DNA of 64,000 nt from Diadema setosum (GCF_964275005.1 NC_092695.1:12911697-12975696), one strand, 5' to 3'; positions 1-12,522 are shown, counted from the stretch's first letter. A program made the numbers and translations. Notes: a model not told the origin generated them from the letters alone.

Positions 1-89
1 ATAATTTGAGATCCTCTGATGTACTTGCAATTATCTGCATTAACACTCTTTGTATCAACCTGATCAAGATGGCTTGGATTTTGAAATTT

Positions 90-205
90 GCTATCAATGC
101 ATTGATTTTGATTTATAATACATTTCTTTCACCATATTTCATGGAATCTGATAAATCATACATACCCCAGCTCTCACATACACATAACTACAACACGAGA
201 AATTA
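90..205 (+). pseudogene. LINE reverse-transcriptase C-terminal remnant (possible)
   Basis: The reading frame ending at 205 finishes with SHTHNYNTRN, which resembles the HxYNTR signature near the C-terminus of CR1/Jockey-type LINE proteins. Only this tail is recognisable, and the upstream residues are weakly conserved. It lies in copy A intron 5. Confidence 0.35.
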
Positions 206-400
206 AATTAAGCTTAATTCCTACGATTACAATATGATTCACACAGTGTGACAGTATCAATTTATCAAATGGGTATTTCACAAAAATACTATGATACAAT
301 TGTTACGGATTACAAAATATCAGTTAATGTGTATCTAATCTGGCTACCAACATTGCATTCAGCAAATAAGTTCTTGGTATCTGAAGGGCTACAAATTATA

Positions 401-604
401 TACTGTAAGAGCTGAAATTTTTGCGGTGGCTTATTTTCGCGAATCACCTTTGAAGCGCGAAAATAACAACACGCGAAAATAACAACGCGGAAATAACTAA
501 GTTCAGTTAGACCCTCGCAACCGCGAAATTAACAACACACAAAAATGTCCTCAAGTAGCAATTCGCAAAAATATCTGTACGCAAAAATTTCAGCTCGTAC
601 AGTA
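401..604. mobile_element. MITE, about 204 bp, TACTGTA...TACAGTA ends
   Basis: Left end TACTGTAAGAGCTGAAATTT and right end AAATTTCAGCTCGTACAGTA are inverted repeats of about 24 bp. The interior is rich in CGCGAAAAT words. It resembles 27750-27999 in its ends. There is no coding capacity. Confidence 0.75.
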
Positions 605-985
605 AGGTGTGAATGCTTGATGTTCTTATATTAAGTGCATGACTGGCGATCATTTCTAAACATCTGATACTTGCTAATGGTGAACAATTTTCACAAGCAC
701 CATCAGAATCTGACATTCTCAGATTTGGTCGACTGTACAAAGCACTTGACAACTGAAAGAAAACAGACAAAAATCTCACAGTTTTCAATCCTACATGTAG
801 TAGTAAATGGGGGGGGGGGTGTGGTGAGTGGTCCAAACTTTATCAAAACTGTTCAGTTGCTAATTTGGATGTAAATTGAATGGCCTGCAGCAAAGGCTAT
901 CGCATCTACAAGCAGCACAATGATAATGACATTTCAAGAGTGGAGTAAAAAGGATCTTCTGGCCTGAAGTTTTTTCCCAACTTAC

Positions 986-3900
986 ATCTACATTGGTTAT
1001 TTCCTGCAGCTCCTTAAGGGCAGCATTCTTGTCCTTGACGAGGATGGTGGAGATACCCAGTCCCTTGGCCGCCTTGAGGTTTGACCCGATGTCATCAAGG
1101 AAAACCATCTGTCAGGAGAGTGTTAACACAAGTGACCAATGGTCATTTGGCTTGTGAATATCATGTTACAATGACATGGAAATCAAGATCTTCATGCTTC
1201 CTGGGCTAGAATATGCTTCACAGCAATTTATTTATTTTTTTTTTTTATGATGTATGGAATACTGTCCTTTTTCTTCACAAAACTATGGATACTTTGGTTA
1301 AAATCTGACTGACACAAGTTTGGTCCAGGTGGCACAGGGGATATTGACTATGAGGATAAAATATGATGGGAAAAATGTTGGTGAAAGCCGGAAATTGGCT
1401 GGATTTATCATTTCTTTTAATCTTTATTTCAGTGCTGTGGCTTGTTCTTTATAAGGTGAATAGGGCTTTTTATCACTCGCTCCATTTCCAGCCAGAAAGT
1501 TGATTGGGAGAATGGAGAAGAAAATGGAAATAGAAAGGGCCTCACTGCCGATATATTTGAGAATAAACAGACAGTATACCTGGGTGCGAGTCATTTGTAT
1601 GCAGGTTTGCATGTTTAGTTCACTGCAGATTTACAGGGGATTACTACTTGCTTCCAAAGCAACACTGTAGTCACCGAGTGGAATATGATGAAGTACTCAA
1701 TGGTCTCTACAATCTCTCCAAAATATAAAATGATTAACTTAAAAACAAGATGAACTCAGAGACACAGTGCACATGGAGTGTTGGAACAAAACTTCATGTT
1801 CATATTCTTGTTATACCACACATGTTATACCACACAATGTCATGCATGTCACACTTATTTAAATACCAAACTATTTTCTTATTTACATGTTCTTAATATA
1901 TAAAATTCTCAAACAATTACAATGCTTCGTAAGCCGATGGGTATGCAAGCCTGAGTGCTTTCTCTTCTGACAGGCATAGATGTCTGTAAACTGATTGTCA
2001 ATGAATACAGATTACCCAATCTCCCTCATCCCTACTTTGTGACCATGGCTTTCCTGGTAGACCGATGTGCTTTGCTGCACCTGAGCGGGGCTTGCTAATC
2101 CCTAACCATGTCAGGTTTGGATTTATTTTATACTCATTGTTGATGGGGGGGGGGGGGAACTTAGCAGGTTAAGCTACATTTGTATTTCCTCGGGCACATA
2201 ATTGATAATACTGACTTGTTTTGACTTATGTATCAATGATGCTTCAAATATTAAACATTGGCCATCAACAGACCTTCCTTTTTGTGAATAGTTTAATCAT
2301 GATGCAATTTACTACAGCAAATGACAACAAAGTCAATATGATGTATGATAAAATCTTTGTAAAGCTCTTAGAAACCTAAAGTGAAGTGCTACACTTTATG
2401 GCCTCCCAATTCTAGTCAATCTTTGAAGGCTTCATGATTAAATACTACTCATATGAACCATACCTCCTCTGCCTTGATCTCTAGCTTCCTAAGCGTTTCT
2501 CTGAAAATGCTTTCATGCGGCTTGCGCTGACCGAAGCGGCAGGACTCGATGAAGTGGTCAAAATGAAAACTTGACAGTGCTGCCATGACACCAGCTGACA
2601 CAGCGTTTTGTTCTCTGTCGTCAATGTAGTTGTTGGTCAGTGCTGCTGTTTTGAAGCCTACATTGGCAATGAGGATTCCCAACAAAAAAAATTAACAAAA
2701 AAAGATTAACAAAAAAACTTAACAAAAAATATGAATACAAAAAATGATTGGTTTAAATGAGCCTAAAAATTCACAAAAACTGTATTATCAATTATTCTTA
2801 GAGTGGATCTAAGCCCATTCATTCATTTTGTAGCATTGATTTATCTTGCAAAAATATTATATACATGTATATATTAGTTTCATTAAGACATATCAAGCCT
2901 TCATTCAACTCATTATGATCAATAAATGTTGAACATTTGTTTCCATGATGAATTCAAATTAATACAATGATATGTTAACTTCCAAAGTTATGTTTATTAT
3001 AGGATTAAGATCTATAAGTTCTCCTCCTACATGAGTTACTTGACAAAATGCTGCTACAGAACATGTAATTTGTTATCACCTTTAGCATGATGTCCATTGT
3101 GATTTAAACTGGTACAGTATTGCCAATTCTAAACTAGGACTTCCGCACATTCTAATTTGTACAGATATGTTGGCCTATGTAGCTGAACTAATTAGCACCA
3201 TAGTCCATTGTCACATGACTGCGGTAGAGGGAAGAATAAAAATATGATGAAGTATATGACGATCAGCTGTGTTTCATATGAACATATCCTATTGTTTTAA
3301 AAAAAAGAGAAATATATATATACATATATATATATACATATATCCAAGCAGTATCTTATCGTTCTCATGTTTCATTGAATATTTCTACGCTGATGTTGAC
3401 TATGAGGCGAGATATTTACCATGTTGCCGCAGCACTGCAACAGCATTGATGATCTCTGGGACCAGTTTGACCGACATGAAGGCATCAAACATGGTCCTGG
3501 TGTTGAAGTCCGGTGGTAAGGTCACGCCTTCCTCCTTGGCCGCCTCCCTGCACTCCTTCTGAAAGTGCTCAGTGAACTGAGGAAACAAGCAAACCAATGC
3601 AAACACCAGCCACATTTATTACATATGAGCATTTCCCAATCACTAGTAAGCTATTAGCCACACTTGATCACATGACTGCACACAATTTGCAATGCTCTCC
3701 CACAGGCAGAACATTGGTATGTATGTTTTCCTATGGCAGAACATTTTATGTAAGCAAAGGAACATGGGAAGAAGAAGAGTGTAATGAAATAAGTGCACCC
3801 AACTGGGTACATACTGTGCATAATAGGGACACTAAAGCTGTGCATAGCTGGGCATAGCTAGCTGGCGTGTGATCTTGCTGCTGATGCTTCTAAGTGGCTA

Positions 3901-6900
3901 CCACAGAAAATTCAAGATGTTCCAAAAGTGGTCACAACAGAAATTTGAAGGTAAAGGTTTGTGTCTAACCCATCTCTACGTAATATGATGGTTTCGTTGT
4001 CAAGAATAGTGTTAGTTCATTATAAAATGATCTTGAAGGCAAATGTTATCACCGGAATACTAGTAGTAAAAATTAGACCACATACTTGCATTCCTGCCAC
4101 TACCGATTTCCCCATAATTCAGATGACATGCATCGCATTTGTGCTAAGTGAGGCAATATTGTTTACTTCATCAATATCACTTTACTCATGAAATTCTTGA
4201 AATGATGGGCATGCACATAGCAGATAATCCTAAAAATCAACTTTACCTATTACTACAAAGATGCCACAAGCAGGGTCTTTCAGTTAAAACACATCACTGC
4301 TAATTGCTGAATTGTTGAGCTGTTTTTGCTGTTTATGTGAGGGGATGGTGTAATGTAGATTCTCATTGCAATTTAAATATTGAAAATGAGAAACTTGTCT
4401 ACCATTTTAGAGGAACATGAGTGAAACAAACCTGTCTGGCTGTCAGCTCACCCCGCTCCATCTTACAGAAAGTATTATCTGGCATTCCCCTGATCAGCAC
4501 CCCCTCCAGGAACGATCTGGAAGAAACAATACAAGATATTTTCAGCTAAATACATTTGATATCTTCCAGCCTTTCTGCAACAGAGGGATCATCGTGTAAG
4601 ACTGTGAATAAAAAATGAAACATAAAGGGGGAAAGGATAGATCCTGAGGGATAAGAAAGCTGAGAAAGTAGATGAAAAGGAAGTGAGAGTAGGACATATA
4701 GCTGTATGTATGTGGACAAGAAAGGATAGATGAGGTAGGTAGAAAGGCAGCTAGCAGAAGACACAAGGCTAGATGGCAAAGATAATACAAGCTATAGGGC
4801 TTGAAGGAGGGATAAGAAAGTTGAGTAGAGCTAACAGTGAAAAGGAGGTGAAAGATCAGAGAGCAAGACAGGGGATTAAAGGTCCAGTTTACCTTTGGGA
4901 GCAGTGATTTAAAAAATGTTCAAGATATGCCATTTGATGCATATGTGTATAGGTCTGTTGTATCACAAAATATCCTACTATATAAGATTTTTGCAATAAA
5001 GCCTAAGATATAAGAAGATATCTGTGTTTTTCTCAATAAACCATAACTGTAAATGGTTTAGTCTGGAAACATTTTTATTACAACTATTGTTCACAATTTG
5101 TGTATTTAACTACACGTAACATCGATTATACGGATTCAAATTTTTACAGTGGTTGACTCACATTTTAGAACTATTTTAAGGCACTAATGCTGGGTTTTTG
5201 TTTCATCTGCAAATGGAGAGGAGGGGGAAAACACAGAAGGCAGAGAACTATCAAAGAAGAAGGGCAAGAAACAGGAATCAACGTGTACCACATCTGAGCT
5301 TCACAATGGTATAACTACATGTAATACATGCCCGATTTTCTGTCTGTGAGTTTCCAATATTCATGACATTAGATATTAATTCATTTTAATCTGTTCCTTA
5401 AGATATAAGATCACATATTTGACCATCATTTATTAAGATTAGTAGAGCATCATGGGAATTTTACAGAAGTGAAGATCTAGGGAAACATGAAATGGATGGT
5501 GTCCAGTAACTCTGCCATTCTTGCTGTACATTGAATAAGACTCCCATGACTTTGTAGCATGACCTCAGTCAGCAATGACCTTCACAGTGTTTGCTCTTCA
5601 GCTTTCATATGGTCAGTAGGAGAGGGAAAAAAAAGAACCACTTCAAACTCTCATATTTACCTTTACCTCCTGCCAATATTGGTAGAAGGTAACACTAGGT
5701 TTTGTTTGGAATGCCTTGCAAAGGTTAGACCAGCAGGTCAGCAAACAAAATATAGAATGGAGGCTCTTTTAACAATATGTAGGTCACAGGTCAATAATTC
5801 TTAGAATTTTGTTAGGCCCTGCAGTAAATTTGTATGATGGAAGCAAATCCTGAAAATATGACCCGGTTTCCTTTTCTATATTAGATCTTTGCCTTTGCAA
5901 GGACATTGCATAATCTTAATGTACCAGGGTGGTCCACAACTTGAAATTTGATCATGTTGTCATCTCTGAATGTGAAAATTCATACTGTGGAAATACTAGA
6001 AATCGTACACGTGCACAGAGCAAACATCACAAGAATGTAGCACATAATATTTTGTGACTTATTTCTCGTTCTGATCTGTGGTTTCGCGCTGTGCGCGCAG
6101 AGATGAAACTACTGATCAGAGGTTTAAAACTACTGATCAGCGGTTTCGAGCTCTGCGTGCAGAGTCAAAAACTACTGATCAGGGGTTTTGAGCTGAGCGT
6201 GCAGAGTTAAAAACTACTGATCAGCGGTTTTGAGCTGTGCATGCAGAATTAAAACTACTGATCAGAGGTTTTGCTTTGCTCATGCAGAGTTAGAAACCTC
6301 TGATCAGTAGTTTTTACTTTGCACGAGCAAAGAAAAACCTCTGATCAGTGGTTTAGAACCACTGATCAGTGGTTTCCCCGACTTTTGCAACACATGGTCT
6401 TCCATAGACCAGCGGTTTTGAGCTGTGCGTGCAGAGTTCAAACTACTGATCAGAGGTTTCGAGCTGTGCGTGCAGAGTTAAAACTACTGATCAGCGGTTT
6501 TGAGCTGTGCGTGCAGAGTTAGAACTACTGATCAGAGGTTTTGCTTTGCTCGTGCAGAGTTAGAAACCTCTGATCAGTAGTTTTTACTTTGCACGAGCAA
6601 AGAAAAACCTCTGATCAGTGGTTTAAAAGTTCTGATCAGTGGTTTAAAACCACTGATCAGTGGTTTCCCCAACTTTTGCAACACATGGTCTTCCACAAGT
6701 TCTATTATACTAGTAAGCAACATCAAAGTCTGTGCTCTCGCAAACTGAGGATCAGCATCTATTTATCTATTTATTTATTATTACTAGGTCTAGATGGTCT
6801 ACTATTTATTCAGCCAAATGGAAATGACAATAACATTAACATATACATTCACATGGAAATCACAAAGCTGATGACTGATGTATATTAGATTAATAGATAT

Positions 6901-7389
6901 TCTAACACATAAAAGTTTACCGGTACTGCGGTAGCGGTACACAGTTGGCGTAGATCTATGTATAACACAAAGTATGAGCAGGGAAGCAATACATGGTTAT
7001 GGGCTAGGGCTCACAAAAGTAGTTCTTGTTAGTGTAGCCCTTATAGTATAGGCATGTGAGCAAGTATTGCCGATACCGTGCAGATCAATCCACAACCTGC
7101 GTGCTTTGGTAACTTACACAAGTCAAGTGTCTGGTGTCACTTACCCGGGAAGCCCGATTGATTCTCCGTACTGCTTGATAGCATTCTGAGGTGGCTCGAA
7201 TACGACGCCTCCTAAATCAAACACGACTGCCTTCTTGGAGTTCTTGGCCATTTCTGTCGAAAATGAACGCCCTGGGAAAGAAGCACAGATCCTTCCTCCG
7301 TTTAACTGAGTTATGACAGAATATTTGCTCACTCCAAGCCGTAAATGCGATGTTCTTGTGACAAAAGTCCGTAGGATTCTCGTTGTCAT
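986..7389 (-). CDS. EPHX2: EPHX2-like bifunctional epoxide hydrolase, copy A, exons 1-5 (3' part outside window)
   Basis: Five minus-strand exons read in order: 7389-7145, 4516-4432, 3576-3420, 2657-2464 and 1108-986. All have AG/GT borders and open, phase-compatible joins. Together they encode the N-terminal HAD phosphatase domain of soluble epoxide hydrolase, which in vertebrates dephosphorylates lipid phosphates. Visible motifs are FDLGGVVF (nucleophile Asp present, second Asp of DxD replaced by Gly), ALTNNYIDD (Thr-Asn), GQRKP (Lys) and VFLDDIGSNLK (paired Asp). Lengths of exons 2-5 (85, 157, 194, 123 nt) equal those of copy B exactly. The exon 1 reading frame starts at 7389, 46 codons before the Met that aligns with copy B. 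The extension MTTRILRTFVTRTSHLRLGV and what follows is rich in Arg, Ser and Thr and nearly free of acidic residues, like a mitochondrial presequence. Exon 6 onward (the epoxide hydrolase half) is not found before position 1 and should lie to the left. Family assignment is certain; start choice and targeting are inference. Confidence 0.9.
1109..2463 (-). other. Copy A intron 4
   Basis: 1.35-kb intron, including a G run near 2143-2157. I see no gene or clear mobile element in it. It is about nine times shorter than the equivalent copy B intron. Confidence 0.7.
2678..2745. repeat. Short A-rich tandem repeat (ATTAACAAAAAA-like)
   Basis: Four to five imperfect units of about 12-16 bp (TTAACAAAAAAA) lie just upstream of copy A exon 4 in intron 3. 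Confidence 0.7.
4517..7144 (-). other. Copy A intron 1
   Basis: 2.6-kb intron. It holds the palindromic minisatellite at 6085-6675. The stretch around 5540-5800 matches, in reverse orientation, copy B intron 1 around 30300-30680; shared words include TGACTTTGTAGCATGACCTC. The stretch around 4600-4860 resembles copy B intron 1 just upstream of exon 2 (about 32150-32450), again inverted. About 4877-5210 begins TTAAAGGTCCAGTTTACC, which looks like the end of another dispersed repeat, but I found no matching second end. Confidence 0.7.
6085..6675. repeat. Minisatellite built on a 20-bp perfect palindrome
   Basis: About 15 copies of a TGATCA-centred motif of the form AAACYWCTGATCAGWGGTTT; one version, AAACCACTGATCAGTGGTTT, is its own reverse complement. 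Copies are about 41-46 bp apart in most of the array, separated by GAGCTGTGCGTGCAGAGTT-like spacers, and about 21 bp apart at the ends of the two blocks. A higher-order duplication of about 270 bp is visible: 6256-6400 is repeated at 6526-6690, including the tail TTTGCAACACATGGTCTTCC. Confidence 0.9.
7252..7389 (-). other. Putative mitochondrial targeting presequence of copy A
   Basis: Codons 1-46 of copy A, before the internal Met at 7251-7249 that begins MAKNSKKAVVF. Arg/Lys and hydroxylated residues dominate, and the only acidic residue is the Glu just before the internal Met. The stretch RSFSTEM aligns with the codons just upstream of the copy B start (SSFSTAM), so it is ancestral sequence under translation or recently so. 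An internal start would instead give a cytosolic protein, and dual targeting by leaky scanning is possible. Confidence 0.5.
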
Positions 7390-7859
7390 TGTTCGGCATT
7401 TATTAATAGCGACAAGGAAGCCTGCCTGCAGCTAGCTCACGTGTGTTTCTCAGGCTTCCAGGCGCAGGCTCGCTCTAATGTTTACAGTGGGTCGGTCCTC
7501 GGGCAGTGTTCGAAGAGGTGGGTGTGTCCTTCCAATTCCGCTCCGAGTATTGGGGTTTGTACCCCAGGTTCGTTAACAAAGGGTTTGCTCTTTGTCTACA
7601 GAGCAGAGAGAAGGGAAAACTCTTGAGCGCCGGGTTTACTCAGGTGCACAAAATGCCAGCAAACTGGCAAAGTGTATGATAGACAGATTTGTTTCAGAAA
7701 GAAACCCTAGATGAGTTAAACCAGGGAGGTGAGACAATCATCCCTGGTTACACACGTGAGCAGGCCGTGGTACGACGAGATAACTATGGAACGCCTTTTG
7801 TGTACGTTTGTGTCTCTTATGTGTGTTGGTGTACATTCTACACAGTCAAGGCTTTAAAT

Positions 7860-8490
7860 CTAATTTGAATGAATGAATTTGTTACGAAATTTCAGTGATA
7901 CATATTCATATTTTTGATAAATCACAATGATATATTTTATATACACCTTGGTAAGGATGCTAACAAATAGCATATGCTAATCGAGGTTAGCCCCACAAGG
8001 TTACAAGAATCAATATCAAGCGCTAATAATTACTGAAAATATACATCTCTCATATCTTTTAAGATAATAAAGCATATATATACAATATTTACAATAAGAA
8101 TAACAGTAATAGCCATGACAAAAAATAATGATAATAATAAAGAATATCAAATGAGTTTGAAATAAATAAAATGAAAAATAATGACCTTCATTAACTTTTC
8201 CGAAATTAAATTTCAAGTTGGTATTCCACTAGCTCAATGAAGTACCGTTGTAGGCCTAATGTCCGTCCAAAACTTATGCAATTGAAAATATTTCTTAATT
8301 CTTTTGGCAAATTATTCCATATAAGGTCCCGAATATGGAACTGATTGTTTCCCTAGATTGATGTTACTCATTGAAACACTCACATTAGATTTCACTTTGT
8401 TTCTTGCTTGATAAGTGTGTTCTAGTGCTGAGAAATAACTAGATACACATAAGGAACTTGAGGCAGATATGGTATGTCACGCTTATCTAG
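7860..8490 (-). pseudogene. LINE 3' fragment, minus strand
   Basis: On the minus strand about 8485-8225 reads as a broken C-terminal LINE protein: one frame gives HTYQARNK and another gives FHIRDLIWNNLPKELRN, the usual W-N-x-L-P motif before the LINE stop. At least one frameshift separates the two stretches. The 3' side ends in an ATTC-rich short repeat near 7868, as LINE tails do. Confidence 0.55.
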
Positions 8491-8610
8491 TCCAAATATA
8501 AGTTAGTCTGAGTAAAATCTTAAAAGTTCAACGGTTAAAATTTGACTGAAATCGAATGAAAAATAAGGAAGTTATGACATTTTGAAGTTTTGCTAATTTC
8601 TGCAAAATAG

Positions 8611-8880
8611 TACTCTCTAAAAAATCGAGTGAAAATATTCACTCTTGAAAGAGTGAATACAAAAAAGAGTGAATTTTGAGTGAAAATGTTCATTTTCACT
8701 CATTTTGGAGTGACCTCAAGGATCACTCGAAGATTCTGGAGTGATCCCTGAGGTCACTAGAAAACGAGTGAAAATGAACATTTTCACTCAAAATTCACCC
8801 CAATTTAACTCGAAATTCACTCTTTTCTGATATTCACTCCTTCAAGAGTGAACATTTTCACTCGATCTTTTTTAGAGATT
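8611..8880. mobile_element. Palindromic MITE, about 270 bp
   Basis: Nearly the whole element is an inverted repeat. CTCTAAAAAATCGAGTGAAA on the left is mirrored by a CACTCGATCTTTTTTAGAGA right end, and the arms repeat GAGTGAAAATGTTCATTTTC. It abuts the LINE that starts near 8883. Confidence 0.85.
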
Positions 8881-8882
8881 AC

Positions 8883-10350
8883 TTGTACAGTACTTGTACA
8901 TATAGAAAAACCAAAGATGTAGATATAGATACATTAAAGGCTGATCTCTCAAAACAGAACTGGGTGGAAGTTGAAGAAGATTGTATTGCTAAATGTGCTG
9001 GAAAATTTGAAAAATTATTATTTGAAGTTGTTGATAAGCATATGCCCGTAAAAACTAAGAGAGTTCGGAAAACTCAATCACCGTGGTTAAATGAAACAAT
9101 TTTTTAATTAATGAAGGAAAGAGATTCATTAGAAAGGAAAGCTATAAAAACTAAAGATGAGAGTACTGGAAAGAATATCGTAAATCAAAAAAATAAAGTA
9201 ACATCTTTCATTATGAAGTCTAAACGCAAATATTTTATTGAACAATTAACTAAAGATCAAAGTCATAATAATTCATGGAAAACATTATCATCAGTATTAC
9301 CCAAGAAATGTTCTTCCTCTCAGCCTTCACCAAGTCAGTGTCAAAGCATGGCAAACAAATTTAATCACCATTTTGCCAATGTTGCAACCAGTTTGATTTT
9401 TGAATCAGCTGATACTGTAATAGAACCTGTAGACAGATTATGCTGCCACATGCGAACCATGTGTGCAATATCCATTAACGTTTCTACTGTAAGTGAAAGT
9501 GAAGTTTTAAAGGAAATACAGCAATTAGAAAATAAGAAGTCAGTCAGATTAGATGGAATATCAGTCAAGAACCTAAAAATGTCTAAGGATGCAATTGTTC
9601 GACCAATAACTTTTTTGATTAATAAATCTATAACCCAGGGAAAAGTCCCAAATAAATGGAAGATAGCAAAAATCATTCCACTACATAAAAAGGGTGATAG
9701 ATTGATTCCAAGCAATTACAGACCAATTTCTATTTTTTCGTGTTTATCAAAAAATTCTTGAAAAGATTATACAAAAACAATTACTTCCACATTTAAGTAG
9801 AAATGATATACTTAAAACGGAACAATCCGGATTTTGGCCAAAACATTCAACCTCCACGGCACTGAATAACCGATGAATGGTTGAAGTCCTTGGATAACGA
9901 TTTATACACTGGTGCACTCTTTGTAGATTTGCAAAAGGCTTTTGATATGATCAACCCTAAATGCCTGCTGCATAAACTTTTCACAACAGGTATTAACGGT
10001 CCCACCCTTAAATGGTTTGAAAATTATTTATCTGACAGAAAAATAGTAACTAGTTTAGGTAATTGTACCTCCGAAGAAATGGATATTAAGCTCGGTGTGC
10101 CACAGGGATCGATATTGGGTCCATTGTTGTTTATTATATTTATCAACGACTTACCTTCCATATTTAATTCATATATAATGTGCATTTATATGCGGATGAC
10201 ACCGTTGTTTATTTTTCTCATAAAGACCCACAAAAAGTACAAATAATTTCGAATAAGGAATTATTTGTTTCAGACAGCTGGATGTGTAAGAACAAATTGA
10301 AAATTAATTATGATAAAACTGTGAGTATGTTAATTGGTAATAGATGTACA
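8883..10350 (+). pseudogene. LINE (Jockey/CR1-type) with reverse transcriptase, broken
   Basis: Successive frames encode the linker after the endonuclease (TQSPWLNETIF), then an RT domain: IIPLHKKGDR, SNYRPISI, GALFVDLQKAFDMINPK, GVPQGSILGPLLF and the catalytic YADDT near 10190. The 5' endonuclease part is missing, and there is a stop at 9106-9108 plus frame changes near 9760-9880 and 10180, so it is dead. The C-terminal half after the thumb is absent; sequence decays into the ATTCCGAAGG repeats after 10360. Confidence 0.88.
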
Positions 10351-10363
10351 GAAATGGTTACAG

Positions 10364-10450
10364 CTCGTTATTCCGAAGGTTCGTTATTCCGAAGGCTCTT
10401 CAGTCCGAAGATTCATTATTCCGAAGGTTCGTTTTTCCGAATTTCATTTT
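10364..10450. repeat. Tandem CGTTATTCCGAAGGTT units
   Basis: About five imperfect units of roughly 16 bp (ATTCCGAAGGTTCG) directly after the LINE fragment. Confidence 0.75.
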
Positions 10451-10689
10451 CGGATAGCCCATAATCTGCTGCACTTTTCTGGTGCCGCTGGTCTTATGGG
10501 GACCAGTTATAAAGAGGAATGGAAAAGAAAGAAAAAAGAGTAGAAGATTACATATAATATAAATAAAAAATTAATCTCATGAAATATTCATTTAGAATGC
10601 AATATTATACAAATTCTCAAGGCAAAATACGCTTTCTTGAAAAGTGTAGATACATTTCTTGTGTATCAGAATATATATATATATATATC

Positions 10690-10790
10690 TTTTTATTGTG
10701 CAGGGCCCCTTGGTAGAGCAGTTTGTTAACTGAAAGGGCTACCCTGTTGAAATAAAACGGAAATAAAATAAATAAATAAATTAAACCGTT
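10690..10790 (+). repeat. Retroposon-like 3' tail
   Basis: GGGCTACCCTGTTGAAATAA followed by AAATAAATAAATAAA. This resembles the 3' end of a LINE or SINE, but no body is recognisable upstream. Confidence 0.4.
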
Positions 10791-11439
10791 CTTGTTAAGA
10801 GTCAATGTCAATGTACAAATGTACATTCATAGATTGTGCTCTGAAATGAAAAAAAAAAAAATCACAAAAATGAAAAAAAAAATGAAAAAATGAAAAAATC
10901 TAATCACAAAAATGGTTACGTCAATACCAAAAGGGCCAGTCAACTACGAGCCATGGGATGCAGTCATGCATGGCACAACTCTCCTATAAAGGTGGCCCTT
11001 GCAAGTTTACCTACATGACCTGTATCAAAATCAGCATATCAAACATCTATCACATAATTGTGATGTCAAAATGAAATATTATAATGGGAACTTGATTACA
11101 CTATAAAATTACTGAATAACCACTTGCTGTCACGTTAGTAATAGAGAGGGTCATACATTCACCTCAGAGATTCATTTTTTTTGCTGTCTTTTGATGTGTT
11201 TTTTTAATGACCTGCGTCTTATTGTGCTGTAGCACCTCTGTTTCTTTGTGCTAAAGTGCCAGTAATATTGAACGCTTTCAACAGAGGGCAGAAGTGCTTT
11301 CACCTTTGACCTCTACAAGGGGGGGGGGGGGGCCTTCGACTCTCCTTGTGTCACATCTCTCCCGCATTTCCTCTTACATCGGACTCGAGCAGCTTCGATC
11401 CTGGATATTGTTATGGTATGAGACTGGTAGAAAATAGAA

Positions 11440-11665
11440 GGGGTTTTCCCTTCAAGACTTCAAGTCCTACAAACGTGTTTGTTACCCTGAATCCCGGCGA
11501 AGAAAACCGCAATATTTTAGAGCCATTGCCCTGACGAGATATCTATAAACAATGAAATGTGTGTAGAAACCCTCACTTTCGAAGGTAGAGAACATTGACC
11601 GATCACAATCATGTATGTACATCGGTACCTGTGCTTCATTTGTGACTGTTTAAGCCAACTTTTCA
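11440..11665 (+). repeat. Partial duplicate of the BRICHOS gene's upstream region (block B')
   Basis: Aligns well with 14200-14400. Shared words include CAATAT(T/C)TTAGAGCCATTG, CCCTGACGAGATATC and TCGGTACCTGTGCTTCA. It also carries a kappaB-like GGGGTTTTCC at 11440, matching GGGGCTTTCC in the other copy. Confidence 0.85.
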
Positions 11666-11759
11666 TTGGATTTTTCTATCATTTCTACCAAAAGGTGATG
11701 CGTTTTCGTTCAACGGATCCTTAAAGGGGGTAGGAAGAGGTAATGTGCTATAGATATAC

Positions 11760-11801
11760 GAAGGTATAATAATAATATTAATACTGATATCAATAAACGT
11801 G

Positions 11802-11862
<61 letters not shown>

Positions 11863-12001
11863 TAACAATAATAATAATAACAATGAATTATGGATAAATA
11901 AGTAATGTGAGTCGAGAGCTAGGGGAAAGCACAGGACTGGATTCGAACTCGGGTCCTCCGATTGAAAGTCAGGAGTCTTATCCACTATACCACGGTGCCC
12001 C
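11760..12001 (-). mobile_element. tRNA-derived SINE with (TTA)n tail
   Basis: On the minus strand, from 12001: GGGGCACCG, then an A box (TGGTATAGTGG) and a B box (AGTTCGAATCC), then about 40 bp of non-tRNA body, ending in a long (TTA)n run at about 11790-11880. The tRNA-like cloverleaf is imperfect (mismatches in the T stem and anticodon stem), so it is a SINE head and not a working tRNA gene. The sequence between the boxes is Glu-like, with CTTTCAA in the anticodon position. Confidence 0.7.
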
Positions 12002-12487
12002 ACAAGAAGGTCTTCATCATTACAATAAGTATCTAGGCTTTTTGTAAATCAACTTTAGATTTACCCATAATGATAGCATCATCAGCATATTATGATAATG
12101 TTATTAGATTATAATAAGTGACTGTGTCCTCAGTCCGCAGTAATTTATAGGGTTGTTTCGATATCACCTTTAAACGATTACATCTTTAGATTTAAGCATT
12201 TTATTATAGCAAATAAAAGAGGTGATTGTCACCTTGTAAGAGGTGAAACATCTGACCACAGCGTGACATAACACATGATTTAGCATTCTTGTATAAGATT
12301 GATAATAACATTCAAAATTTTGCCATCAATTCCATGAGCGATGATACATTTTCATAGTTTAATCCTATTGATCGAATCAAAAGCCTTTTATACCACCGTC
12401 AATGAAAGCACAAAAAAAGTCGTTGCTTTTTTTTTTTTCCTTTCGGCGTAGGAAAATATCAATAGTTGACTGTCTGATATACCGTAC

Positions 12488-12522
12488 CATTGACTCCGAC
12501 GGGCCTACTTTTGCATTCCCTG

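Noticed and set aside
1-985. Exon 6 of EPHX2 copy A
   Set aside because: No reverse-strand match to the copy B exon 6 protein could be found here. It should lie left of the window.
11922-12001. A possible tRNA gene on the minus strand
   Set aside because: A and B boxes are present but stems are mismatched, and a SINE body with a (TTA)n tail follows. Called a SINE head instead.
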